Part shown: piece after piece, positions 1 to 6,359 of the stretch | Position numbering within the stretch: the stretch's first letter is position 1 | How the letters are laid out: every line of letters starts with the position of its first letter | Virus record (IMG/VR): IMGVR_UViG_3300049491_000272 | Span: 1-40,246 of that record | From: a virus | Direction: 5' to 3' (one strand) | DNA length: 40,246 nucleotides | Program-made: the position numbers and the translations under genes | The notes under the pieces: generated by a model | Databases searched by the model: none | Seen by the model: the letters and a program-made list of their open reading frames with translations, nothing else | What the model was told of the DNA's origin: nothing

Positions 1-127
1 GCGCCAGGTGCGCCGCGGGCTCGTTGCTGGCCAGGATCAAGGCGCGCAGCTCGGGCGTCGCCTTGCTGTTGCGCATGCCGTTCTGCAGATTCTTCACCGC
101 CCGGAGCGGGTTGCCGCGCAGGTGCCC
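1..127. repeat. Terminal redundancy, left copy
   Basis: Identical to 40120-40246. It lies inside one open reading frame that continues seamlessly across the join. A length of exactly 127 is a common assembler k-mer, so this is most simply the overlap of a circular contig and not a biological terminal repeat. Confidence 0.95.
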
Positions 128-457
128 GCTCGCCACCAGGTGCGCGCCGGCCTCGGCCTTCGTGCCCTTCGCCATGTGCGCCGGGTTCGTGCAGCGCGAC
201 TCGGTGCAAAGCACCTTGTAGACCGTCAGCTTGCCCAGCTGCCTCGCCTTCCCGCGCTTCGACAGGTACCAGCCGGCCCGGGCGCCGGTCATAACGCGCC
301 AGGCCTTGCGCTCGGGATCGAACGCCCACACGCGCGGCACGCCGGCGCTCAGCGTCCCGCGCCACAGCCAGCAGCCGGTGTCTTCGTCGACGACGCAGCG
401 GTCGCGAAGGTCCTCGAGCGTGACGATCCCGCCGCACTTGCCTGGGCCGGCGTTCAT
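1..457 (-). CDS. HNH-like/HTH DNA-binding protein, N-terminal part (continues at 40119)
   Basis: Starts at ATG 457 and runs off the left edge. Across the circular join it continues from 40119 to a TGA at 40013, giving 187 residues in total. The N-terminal part has the GCWLWRG opening and a CTNPAHM segment typical of phage HNH proteins. The usual catalytic histidines of the HNH core are not evident, so nuclease activity is doubtful. The C-terminal part resembles a helix-turn-helix (APKLGLDHTTVSYVRQGKRWG). The ATG overlaps the stop of the P-like replication gene (ATGA), so it belongs to the leftward early operon. It may be a degenerate homing endonuclease now acting only as a DNA-binding protein. 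Confidence 0.75.
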   Translation of the reverse strand, partial: MNAGPGKCGGIVTLEDLRDRCVVDEDTGCWLWRGTLSAGVPRVWAFDPERKAWRVMTGARAGWYLSKRGKARQLGKLTVYKVLCTESRCTNPAHMAKGTKAEAGAHLVASGHLRGNPLRAVKNLQNGMRNSKATPELRALILASNEPAAHLA

Positions 458-960
458 GACCGACCCTCAGAGCGCGCGCGCGTAGATGGGGCGGGGTCGA
501 GGTCGAGCGAAAGCCCCTTCGCCCTCGCGTATTCCGCGACGCGACGATCCATGTCGGCCTTCGCCCGGTCGCGAGCTGCCGTGTCGACGACCTCGCTGAC
601 GGGCGGCGGCGACGGTGCAGGCCGCGCGGTCAGCTTCGCCCGCGTCGCAGCCAGGAGATCGCGAACGCGCTGGCGCTGCTCCTCGGTGACTTCGGGCATG
701 GCGAGCTGCTTCGGCTTGCTCTCGGGCTTCGCGGGTGCGCGGCGGCAGATCGCCGCGAACTGGCTGGCCGTCGGCGGGAAGTCGTCGGGCAGGTAGCTGA
801 GCCCGTAGCCGATCGCGCTGTTCCCGTAGCCGCTGAGCACGTTCGCCCAATCGGCCTTGACGGCTTCGGGGCTGACGCCCTGCCACTTCGCACGCCAGGC
901 GCTGCCGTAGCGGGCGAGCATGCAGTCGAAGATCGATTCAATCGTGGCCGAGGACTGCAT
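454..960 (-). CDS. Replication protein P-like (helicase loader candidate)
   Basis: 168 residues. The middle (IFDCMLARYGSAWRAKW, then WANVLSGYG, then PPTASQFAAICRR) follows the pattern of lambda P-type proteins, whose conserved segment ends in PSPGQFVAWCRE. P proteins bring the host DnaB helicase to the phage origin. The gene directly follows an O-like gene, the same O-P order as in lambda, which supports the call. ATG 960 is chosen because a GGAG lies about eight bases upstream; it overlaps the end of the O-like gene by 23 bases. The C-terminal third is charged and poorly conserved. Assignment rests on pattern and position, not on a database match. Confidence 0.65.
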   Translation of the reverse strand: MQSSATIESIFDCMLARYGSAWRAKWQGVSPEAVKADWANVLSGYGNSAIGYGLSYLPDDFPPTASQFAAICRRAPAKPESKPKQLAMPEVTEEQRQRVRDLLAATRAKLTARPAPSPPPVSEVVDTAARDRAKADMDRRVAEYARAKGLSLDLDPAPSTRARSEGRS

Positions 961-1789
961 GCGATGGCTCCATGTCGAGGGTGTCCTGCTGCTGGTGCGG
1001 GCTGGCGTGCGGCTTCGCCGTGACACCGTTGCCGCCGGTCCATTCCCGGACCTCCGCGGCTGCAGCTTCTGCGTCGCGCTCGCGGAAGGACTGCGCGAGG
1101 TTCTTGCCGGCGTTGCGTGGCAGGCGATCGGCGGCTTCGAGAATCCAGTTTCGCCACGTCGCGGGCCAATCGCTCTTGCCCTTCGCGAACTCGTGGTTGC
1201 GGAACTTGATCGTTTCGCGCTGCACGTCGACGCCCGGTGCCTGCTCTCTTGCCCATGCGACCATTTCGGCCGTGACGGCGAAGTCGGTCGGGCATCGCTT
1301 CGATGCTTTCGCCTTGGGGGGGGACCCGCGCAGCGGGGGGGTTCTTTTCTTGGTGACTGGTGACTGGGGACTGGAACGTGCGCGCGGTGCATTGCCTTCG
1401 CTATGCGTTCGCATTGCGGTTGCATCGTTTCCCGGGGGGGTGTCCTTGGATGCGTTCGCATTGCGTCCGCTTTGCGACCAGCGTGCGTCCGCAGAGGCCT
1501 TCGCCTTCGCCTGTTTGTCGTGGAACCTAGCAATCTCGCGGTCTGCGCGCTCGTTGTGCCATCCGTCGTAGCGCAGCTCGAAGTACTCGGCCAAGACAGA
1601 ATCTATCGCCCGGCGTTCATCTTTCGTGCGGGCGCCAACCAGCCGGTACACAGAATCTTTTTCCGGCGGTAGAGGCCTCTCCGTCGAATAAATTTTCCGC
1701 AAAAGTCGGCCGTAGGCCCCATCCTCGAGGATCGAAAGGTGCGCCGTCGCTTCCGCGTAGTCGCCGAGGTGGTGCTCGTAGTAGTTCAC
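938..1789 (-). CDS. DUF1376 replication initiator-like protein (O-like)
   Basis: 283 residues. Residues 1-90 (NYYEHHLGDYAEATAHLSILEDGAYGRLL) are a DUF1376 domain, found in phage replication proteins. A low-complexity linker follows (about 100-160). The C-terminal stretch (DFAVTAEMVAWAREQ ... WPATWRNWILEA) resembles the DnaT/O-type DNA-binding region. The linker DNA carries 16-bp direct repeats and G-runs and may contain the replication origin, as iterons do inside lambda O. The start is GTG 1789 (GTGA overlap with the upstream gene); the in-frame ATG at 1804 would eliminate this pattern. G8, G7 and G7 tracts in the coding strand complement make this gene prone to sequencing slips. Confidence 0.75.
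   Translation of the reverse strand: MNYYEHHLGDYAEATAHLSILEDGAYGRLLRKIYSTERPLPPEKDSVYRLVGARTKDERRAIDSVLAEYFELRYDGWHNERADREIARFHDKQAKAKASADARWSQSGRNANASKDTPPGNDATAMRTHSEGNAPRARSSPQSPVTKKRTPPLRGSPPKAKASKRCPTDFAVTAEMVAWAREQAPGVDVQRETIKFRNHEFAKGKSDWPATWRNWILEAADRLPRNAGKNLAQSFRERDAEAAAAEVREWTGGNGVTAKPHASPHQQQDTLDMEPSHAVLGHD
1316..1465. other. Candidate replication origin: iteron-like repeats inside the O-like gene
   Basis: Two exact 16-bp direct repeats, ATGCGTTCGCATTGCG, sit at 1403-1418 and 1450-1465. Each contains the palindrome ATGCG-TT-CGCAT. Nearby are G8 (1316-1323), G7 (1335-1341) and G7 (1434-1440) runs and tandem tgactgg-type repeats around 1361-1375. Lambdoid phages place origin iterons within the O gene in the linker-coding part, which is where these lie. 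Function as an origin is inference. Confidence 0.4.
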
Positions 1790-2286
1790 GCGGCGACCTC
1801 CCACAGCACCTTCTGCCCGCGCAGCAGCTGGTCGGTGTCGACGCGCGGCCGCGCCGGCGTGTTCCAGTTGCCGCCCTTCGTCTGGTGCACGACACGGAAG
1901 CCGGCGCCGCGCAGGCTGGCGCCGCCCTCCTCCGGCTTGTTGTAGGTGATGAGGCGGCGATAGCCGAGCGCGTGCGTCGCGCGCCAGGCGGCGCGGTAGA
2001 GCTTGCTGCAGGCATTGCGGGTGCCGTCGGTGGCGCAGCGCGTCGCCTCGAGCGTCCAGCCGTCCTGGTTGCCGCGCGCGACTGGCCGGCCGACGATGAC
2101 GACGCCCACGATGACGTCGACGTGCATGCCGTAGCCGGCGCCGCCGGGCCGCGTGTCGCCGATCTCGCGGCGTTCAGCGAGCGCAAGCGAGAACTTGTGC
2201 CCCTGCGGCGCCTCATGGTTTCGATGGTGCGCGACGACGAAAGCGCACGCCTCGTCGAAGTCGATCGGGACGATGGCGGCCTTCAC
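1786..2286 (-). CDS. XF1762-family phage protein
   Basis: 166 residues, of the family typified by Xylella prophage protein XF1762. Recognisable segments are AHHRNHEAPQGHKFSLAL near the N terminus, then GVVIVGRPVARGNQDGWTLEATRCATDGTRNACSKLY and ALGYRRLITYNKPEEGGASLRGAGF. Proteins of this kind have a GNAT acetyltransferase-like look, but their reaction is not established. The start is GTG 2286, overlapping the adenine methyltransferase stop as GTGA. Its place between methyltransferases and replication genes suggests an accessory early role. No function is assigned. Confidence 0.75.
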   Translation of the reverse strand: MKAAIVPIDFDEACAFVVAHHRNHEAPQGHKFSLALAERREIGDTRPGGAGYGMHVDVIVGVVIVGRPVARGNQDGWTLEATRCATDGTRNACSKLYRAAWRATHALGYRRLITYNKPEEGGASLRGAGFRVVHQTKGGNWNTPARPRVDTDQLLRGQKVLWEVAA

Positions 2287-3146
2287 GCGGCGACCTCGGC
2301 GAACAGCCGGCCCTGGCTGCGCTTGCGCGCTCGAGAGCAGGCCGGGTTCAGCCAGACGACCTCGGTGCGGTCGCGCGCGCCGTCGGCATGAGTCGCGCGC
2401 TCGTGCCGCTCCCAGCCTGCGAATAGCTCGACGTCGTAGAGCGCGCACGGATAGCCGGACAGCACGACCATGCCGGTGAGCTCGTGCACGGCCTCGGCCA
2501 TGCCGCGGTGCGCATCGTCGTCGAGCTCGAAGGCGTAGCGGTGCTTCGCGCAGTGCGGATTGCCGAGGGCGCGTGTGCCGTGCACGTAGGGCGGGTCGAG
2601 GTAGAACAGCGTCGCCGGCGAGTCGAACTGCGCGAGCAGCTCGAGCGCGGGCTTGCTCTCGATCACGACGCCCTGCAGCCGCTCGACAAACGCCGGGATC
2701 GCATCGAAGTAGCTCGCCCAGTCGTGCGCCGGCGTCGTGCCGCTGCGATTGCTGTTGCTGCGGAAGCCCGTGACGTGGCCCATGACTCCGGTAGCGCCGA
2801 AGCCCATGAACGCCCGCACGATGGTCTGGCGCGCGGCGTCGATGCGGTCGGCCGGCGGCTCGTAGGCCGCTTCGAACTCCCGGCGCGCGAACGGCGTCAG
2901 GCGCAGGCGGCGCTCGAGCTCGGCCGCCAGGCCCGGGTCGCGCAGGATGCGAAAGACTTCGACGACGTCCTCGAAGAGATCGTTGTAGACCTCGGCATAG
3001 CTGCGCGGCTTGCGCATCAGCACGCTACCGGCGCCGCCGAAGGGCTCGACGTAGGTGCGATGCGCTGGGAAGAAACCCGCGATCCATGGCGCCAGGCGCC
3101 ACTTCCCGCCGTGGTAGCGCAGCGCCGGCCGCGTGACGGCGCTCAC
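2283..3146 (-). CDS. DNA adenine N6-methyltransferase, D12 class (Dam-like)
   Basis: 287 residues. The N terminus RYHGGKWRLAPWI and motif I (YVEPFGGAGSV, about residues 32-42) form the S-adenosylmethionine site. The catalytic DPPY motif is in LFYLDPPYVHGTRA, about residue 190. This order is that of D12-class (Dam-type) enzymes, which methylate adenine N6 in DNA. The likely purpose is to shield phage DNA from host restriction or to modulate expression. No restriction enzyme is encoded nearby, so it is an orphan methyltransferase. The start is GTG 3146, overlapping the preceding stop as GTGA; a longer reading to ATG 3206 adds only a low-complexity tail. Target sequence unknown. Confidence 0.9.
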   Translation of the reverse strand: MSAVTRPALRYHGGKWRLAPWIAGFFPAHRTYVEPFGGAGSVLMRKPRSYAEVYNDLFEDVVEVFRILRDPGLAAELERRLRLTPFARREFEAAYEPPADRIDAARQTIVRAFMGFGATGVMGHVTGFRSNSNRSGTTPAHDWASYFDAIPAFVERLQGVVIESKPALELLAQFDSPATLFYLDPPYVHGTRALGNPHCAKHRYAFELDDDAHRGMAEAVHELTGMVVLSGYPCALYDVELFAGWERHERATHADGARDRTEVVWLNPACSRARKRSQGRLFAEVAA

Positions 3147-3334
3147 CGCGGCACCTCCGACAGATCCATCGGCACCGTCCGCTCCCACTGGTCGGCCTCG
3201 AGCCACTCGCGCAGGTCGAGCCCTTCGAAGACCAGCGGCAGGCCGGCGAGCTGCAGATCCGGGTCGATCAGGCTCAGCTTCTGCGGCGCGACCTTCGGCT
3301 GGCGCTGGCCGTCGACGATCGGGCGGGCGCTCAT
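3143..3334 (-). CDS. Hypothetical 63-residue protein
   Basis: Not recognised. It has no evident signal, membrane segment or metal motif, and is acidic near the C terminus (GLDLREWLEADQWERTVPMD). The ATG at 3334 overlaps the cytosine methyltransferase stop and its own TGA overlaps the adenine methyltransferase GTG, so it sits translationally coupled between two methyltransferases. It could be an accessory factor to either enzyme; this is only positional. Confidence 0.6.
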   Translation of the reverse strand: MSARPIVDGQRQPKVAPQKLSLIDPDLQLAGLPLVFEGLDLREWLEADQWERTVPMDLSEVPR

Positions 3335-4152
3335 GCCGCAGCCCTCTGCTCGGGCCAGTAGACCGACGCGATGTAGCGCGAGAGGGGGAGCGGGATCATG
3401 GCGATCTGGGCGGCTGCGGCCTTGCGCGCCTTGCTGCCCGAATGCGTCTTGCGGCCGTGGCCGTCCTTGTTGGCACCAAACCAGCCGTCAGCGCCGCCGC
3501 CTGGACACTTGCGGCCGTCGATCGCATCGCCTCGCGAATGCGGCACCTTGTTGTGCGAGACCGCGAACCATGAGCCGCCAGCGTTCTTGGTGCCTTCGCG
3601 AAGTGCGCGCTCGGCGTGCGTGTTGAAGCCGAGCCCTCGCACATGCTTAGGATGGTCCGGCGGATACCAACCGGCCCCCATCGTCGATACCTTGATGGCT
3701 TTCGCCGCCATCGGCATCAGCGCCGGCACGTCGCCCCACAGGTGAAAGCTTCCGTAGTTCCACCGGCTGCGCCCGACCCACTTCTGCGCGCCGCGCACGT
3801 TCTCGACGACGAGCGGGATGTGGCGGCCGGCGGCTTCGCACGCCTCGCGCTGGATGCGAAAGCACGCATCGAACAGGCTGTTATCCGGCGGCGGCAGCTC
3901 CCTCGCCCGCTTCCATGGCATCGCCCGGTAGCTGTACGCCTGGCACGGCGGACTGGCGACGATCAGGTCGGCGTCCTTGAACTGCGAGCCGTGCAGCGTG
4001 AGCACGTCCTGCAGCACGAGCTGCGCCGGGTACTTCGCATCGCCGTACTCGTGGCGCTCGATGTCGAAGCCTATGACGTCCCATCCTTCGGCGAGCAGGC
4101 CCTCGGTCCAGCCGCCCAGGCCGCAGAAGAGGTCGATCGCGAGCGGCTTCAT
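3331..4152 (-). CDS. DNA cytosine C5-methyltransferase
   Basis: 273 residues. Motif I is AIDLFCGLGG (residues 5-14), motif IV VASPPCQAYS with the catalytic cysteine, and motif VI PLVVENVRGA, in the order of C5-cytosine methyltransferases. It is shorter than typical bacterial Dcm enzymes (about 330-400), and the target-recognition region is compact. ATG 4152 is chosen because it overlaps the preceding stop (ATGA) and puts motif I at the usual distance; a longer reading to 4227 adds arginine-rich residues with no family likeness. Expressed early, it would modify replicating phage DNA against restriction. Confidence 0.88.
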   Translation of the reverse strand: MKPLAIDLFCGLGGWTEGLLAEGWDVIGFDIERHEYGDAKYPAQLVLQDVLTLHGSQFKDADLIVASPPCQAYSYRAMPWKRARELPPPDNSLFDACFRIQREACEAAGRHIPLVVENVRGAQKWVGRSRWNYGSFHLWGDVPALMPMAAKAIKVSTMGAGWYPPDHPKHVRGLGFNTHAERALREGTKNAGGSWFAVSHNKVPHSRGDAIDGRKCPGGGADGWFGANKDGHGRKTHSGSKARKAAAAQIAMIPLPLSRYIASVYWPEQRAAA

Positions 4153-4454
4153 GGCGCCCGCCACTTGATATCGACCGCGTCGAGCACCGGCATGCCGAGC
4201 GACTTCGCGACGTGCACCTCGAGGCACGCGCCGCGGCTGCTCTGCCAGTCCGGCAACAGCGCGACGGCCTCGCAGGTCAGCAGCTGCGTCAGTGCGACGC
4301 GCAGGTAGCCGGCCCAGTCCCTTTGTTCGGGGTTGGCTGCCGGGTTCTCGACGTGGAAGCCGAGGCGGTGCAGGCGCTCAGACTCGGCGAAGAACGCCGG
4401 ATAGTTGAACTCGGGCAGACCGGTCATCGGGCCGGCGAGATAGAGGCGCTTCAT
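4149..4454 (-). CDS. DUF4406 protein (nucleoside deoxyribosyltransferase-like)
   Basis: 101 residues. The opening KRLYLAGPMTGLPEFNYPAFF and the later CEAVALLPDWQSSRGACLEVHVAKSLGMPV match DUF4406, a small family related to nucleoside 2-deoxyribosyltransferases and common in phages. The reaction in phages is not established; a role in nucleotide metabolism or DNA modification is plausible beside two methyltransferases. ATG 4454 overlaps the CII-like stop by four bases. Confidence 0.8.
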   Translation of the reverse strand: MKRLYLAGPMTGLPEFNYPAFFAESERLHRLGFHVENPAANPEQRDWAGYLRVALTQLLTCEAVALLPDWQSSRGACLEVHVAKSLGMPVLDAVDIKWRAP

Positions 4455-4744
4455 TCGTCGAGCGCCCCGGGCTCGGTGTCCGTCGCGTCGAGCCCGATCC
4501 GCGCGAGCGTGTTCAGCGCCCGGATCCGATCCTCGCTGTAGGTGCGGTGATCGACCGGCACGACCTTCAGACCGACCGCGGCCATGATCGCGGCGCAGCG
4601 CTCGAGGTCGCCCTTCGAACGGGAGATCGTCGTCTCGCTCTCGTCGATCAGCTCGGCGACGCGCTTCTGGCCGACGTCGGCGAGCGCGGCGAGGATCGTC
4701 GCGTGGTTCTTCCGCGCCCGGGCGCTGACGCGGTCGTCACCCAT
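4451..4744 (-). CDS. CII-like transcriptional activator
   Basis: 97 residues. ARKNHATILAALADVGQKRVAELIDESETTISRSKGDLERCAAIMAAVGLKVV has the layout of lambda CII: an N-terminal helix, a helix-turn-helix (RVAELIDESETTISRSK) and a hydrophobic helix. CII activates repressor-establishment and integrase promoters and so tips the choice to lysogeny. Its position downstream of the Cro-like gene in the leftward early operon matches lambda cro-cII order. ATG 4744 lies inside the end of a possible 30-residue ORF, suggesting translational coupling. Confidence 0.75.
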   Translation of the reverse strand: MGDDRVSARARKNHATILAALADVGQKRVAELIDESETTISRSKGDLERCAAIMAAVGLKVVPVDHRTYSEDRIRALNTLARIGLDATDTEPGALDE

Positions 4745-4829
4745 GATTGCGCCCGCTTGCGACTGTGAAACTGTCCAGTGCGCGAAGTTGCGTGCCCTTG
4801 CAGCGCGCCGCTCGCATCATCTGCCGCAT
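4737..4829 (-). CDS. Possible 30-residue leader peptide upstream of the CII-like gene
   Basis: A short ORF starting ATG 4829 and ending TGA at 4737-4739. It is preceded by a perfect GGAGGT ribosome site seven bases upstream (complement of 4837-4842). It reads MRQMMRAARCKGTQLRALDS and onward and ends eight bases inside the CII-like gene. The CII-like ATG has no equally good ribosome site, so this peptide may serve mainly to couple translation. No homologue is recognised; it may be fortuitous. Confidence 0.4.
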   Translation of the reverse strand: MRQMMRAARCKGTQLRALDSFTVASGRNHG

Positions 4830-4893
4830 GTCGTCTACCTCCGTCGTTCTCGAAGGCCCCGCGTCCGCTTCCCGGCGGCGCGGGGGTGGTGGC

Positions 4894-5103
4894 TCAGGCG
4901 GCTTTCGCTTCCCCGGTCGCCGGTGTCTTGCAGCGGATCGTGTGCAGGGCGACCAGGCGGGTGCCGAGGTCGAAGTTCGGCGAGCGGTTGACGCCTCGGG
5001 CGAGCTCGGACACGGTCGACTGCGTGACCCCGCACTCGACGGCGATCTCGGTCTGCGTCATGCCGGCGGCGATCAAGTCGGCGACCAGTTGGGGCCAGTT
5101 CAT
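4894..5103 (-). CDS. Cro-like HTH regulator
   Basis: 69 residues. MTQTEIAVECGVTQSTVSEL (residues 15-34) is a helix-turn-helix, and LARGVNRSPNFDLGTRLVALH completes a small one-domain repressor fold. It is the first gene leftward from the immunity region, divergent from the larger repressor gene, which is the place of Cro. Start ATG 5103 has AAGGA upstream. It would bind the operators at 5144-5170 to shut down repressor expression and moderate early transcription. About 60 bases separate this start from the divergent regulator. Confidence 0.75.
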   Translation of the reverse strand: MNWPQLVADLIAAGMTQTEIAVECGVTQSTVSELARGVNRSPNFDLGTRLVALHTIRCKTPATGEAKAA

Positions 5104-5131
5104 GCGGGAATCCTTCTATCGGTTCCCCGCT

Positions 5132-5159
5132 ATTCTGGCACCGGTTTGCCGATTGTCAA
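5132..5159 (-). promoter_or_regulatory. Leftward early promoter
   Basis: On the minus strand a perfect -35 TTGACA (complement of 5154-5159) is followed after 16 bases by CAGAAT (complement of 5132-5137). The -35 lies exactly in the 7-base spacer of the operator palindrome 5144-5170, so repressor bound there would block polymerase. It serves the Cro-like gene and the leftward early operon. Confidence 0.7.
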
Positions 5160-5170
5160 TATCGGCAAAC
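5144..5170. promoter_or_regulatory. Repressor operator: perfect 10-bp palindrome, 7-bp spacer
   Basis: GTTTGCCGAT at 5144-5153 and its exact reverse complement ATCGGCAAAC at 5161-5170. The same half-site recurs at 6360-6369 and, with one change, at 6388-6397. Shared half-sites around two early promoters beside a repressor gene identify it as the phage operator. Confidence 0.8.
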
Positions 5171-5178
5171 TGTTGTCC

Positions 5179-5760
5179 GTGGCAAAACGTGAGATCGAGC
5201 GCACTCCGTTCGGGCAGCGACTGCTGCAGGCGCGCACTCGTGCCGGCCTGAAACAGATCCCGGCGGCGAAGGCTGTCGGCATCGGGCAAAGCTCGCTGGC
5301 CGAGCTCGAGAAGGTCGGCATGGGCAGCAACTTCACAACGTCGCTGGCGCGGCTCTACGGCTGCGACGCGCACTGGTTGGCCACTGGCGAGGGCGACCCG
5401 GGCTGGGGCGGCGCCCAGGCCGGCGCCCTCGGCGAGCTGGCGCTCTCGCCGACCGAGTGGGACCTGCTGCGCGAGTACCGCGACATGGACGAGGATGACC
5501 GGCGCTTCATCGAACAGGAGGTTCACGCCAGGTCGGAGCGCTGGCGCAAGATGCGCGACAAGGTGCTCGCCCGGTTCGGCGTGAACGGCGCCGCCGACCC
5601 GGAAAACGTGAAGCGCGCGCTCGGCAACGTGCCGAAGGATCCGCCGGCGAAGCTGCCAACCACGCCCAGGCGCCCCCAGCGAGAGAAGATCGCCGCGCCC
5701 TTCAACCTGGCGGAAAAGGTCGCCGCGAAGGCTGCAGCCGTGAAGAAAGCGCGATCGTGA
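5179..5760 (+). CDS. Prophage repressor, CI-like, without peptidase domain
   Basis: About 193 residues. The N-terminal HTH (FGQRLLQARTRAGLKQIPAAKAVGIGQSSLAELEK) is followed by CDAHWLATGEG, a signature seen in phage XRE-type repressors. Residues 95-120 are helical and acidic; the C terminus is rich in lysine, proline and alanine. There is no S24/LexA-type autoprotease domain (no recognisable Ala-Gly cleavage site or Ser/Lys pair), so SOS-triggered self-cleavage is not expected. No Shine-Dalgarno precedes the reading; GTG 5179 or TTG 5173, just after the operator, are the plausible starts and the mRNA could be nearly leaderless. It heads a three-gene operon ending at the 6316 terminator. Confidence 0.75.
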   Translation: MAKREIERTPFGQRLLQARTRAGLKQIPAAKAVGIGQSSLAELEKVGMGSNFTTSLARLYGCDAHWLATGEGDPGWGGAQAGALGELALSPTEWDLLREYRDMDEDDRRFIEQEVHARSERWRKMRDKVLARFGVNGAADPENVKRALGNVPKDPPAKLPTTPRRPQREKIAAPFNLAEKVAAKAAAVKKARS

Positions 5761-6008
5761 GGCTCGAGCTCGTTCACGCCACGCTACCGCACGACATGAT
5801 CGAGGCGCTCGCGGAAATACACGAAGACGCCCGCGCCGGCCTCTATACCGGCTTCGTGATCGGGCTGCTGCGCCCGCGTCGCCGGTTCACGGTGCACTGC
5901 ATCGGCGAGGCGTGCGAGTCGCCAGCATGGAGTCGCACGATCTGCCTATCGATCGACGACGAGCTGCGCGAAATGGTGCGAACGCGCAGCTTCGAGGAGA
6001 CCCGATGA
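5757..6008 (+). CDS. Hypothetical 83-residue phage protein
   Basis: Begins GTG 5757, overlapping the repressor stop (GTGA). The composition is balanced, with LHDMIEALAEIHEDARAGLYTGF-like helices, then basic VIGLLRPRRRFTVHCIGEACESP and an acidic end. No known domain is recognised. Co-transcription with the repressor means it should be expressed from the prophage, as lysogenic-conversion or superinfection genes often are. Confidence 0.65.
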   Translation: MRLELVHATLPHDMIEALAEIHEDARAGLYTGFVIGLLRPRRRFTVHCIGEACESPAWSRTICLSIDDELREMVRTRSFEETR

Positions 6009-6295
6009 TCCGAGCTCTGCCGCTCGCCCTGCTCGCCCTTGCGGGCTGCTCGACCGACCTCACCGACGCCGGCAGCCGCGTGCGCGTCGTCACCGATCGC
6101 CAGGGCTGCACCTTCCTGCGCCTGGTGACGACGAAGGCGACCCTCGGTCCCGACAAGCCAGGCAGCGCCCTGAAGGCGGCATTGAACGAGACGGCCGCAG
6201 CTGGCGGGAACGGGCTGTTCATCATCACGAACAGCACGCACTGGGCGGACGGCGCATCGGTCGCCGGCGAGGCGCTGCGCTGCCCGAGTAGCTGA
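6005..6295 (+). CDS. Small prophage-expressed lipoprotein (DUF4156-like)
   Basis: 96 residues. The N terminus MIRALPLALLALAGCS is a lipoprotein signal peptide with lipobox LAGC, so mature Cys14 would be lipidated. The rest (SRVRVVTDRQGCTFLRLVTTKATLG ... ALNETAAAGGNGLFI) resembles DUF4156-type lipoproteins. It is the last gene of the repressor operon and is probably made in lysogens. A surface or periplasmic role such as superinfection exclusion is possible but not shown. Confidence 0.75.
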   Translation: MIRALPLALLALAGCSTDLTDAGSRVRVVTDRQGCTFLRLVTTKATLGPDKPGSALKAALNETAAAGGNGLFIITNSTHWADGASVAGEALRCPSS

Positions 6296-6315
6296 CCCCC
6301 CTTTCCTCTCGACCG

Positions 6316-6338
6316 AGCCCGCCGCGTGCGGGCTTTTT
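6316..6338 (+). terminator. Intrinsic terminator ending the repressor operon
   Basis: Stem AGCCCGC (6316-6322), loop CGCGT, stem GCGGGCT (6328-6334), with a T-run to 6338. It insulates the repressor operon from the early promoter just downstream. Confidence 0.85.
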
Positions 6339-6359
6339 CACGCCTGCCTGAAAATATTT

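Noticed and set aside
454-1533. A 359-residue reading of the P-like gene
   Set aside because: The first 190 codons overlap the DUF1376 gene in another frame and are arginine/proline-rich. The family-like part starts at ATG 960.
5108-5136. Repressor promoter using TATTCT (5131-5136)
   Set aside because: The -35 position (GAATCC) is too poor to assign; only noted for its likeness to the late intergenic elements.
4747-5760. A 337-residue repressor starting at 4747
   Set aside because: The first 140 codons run antisense to the Cro-like gene and through the operator. The HTH family start is at about 5179.
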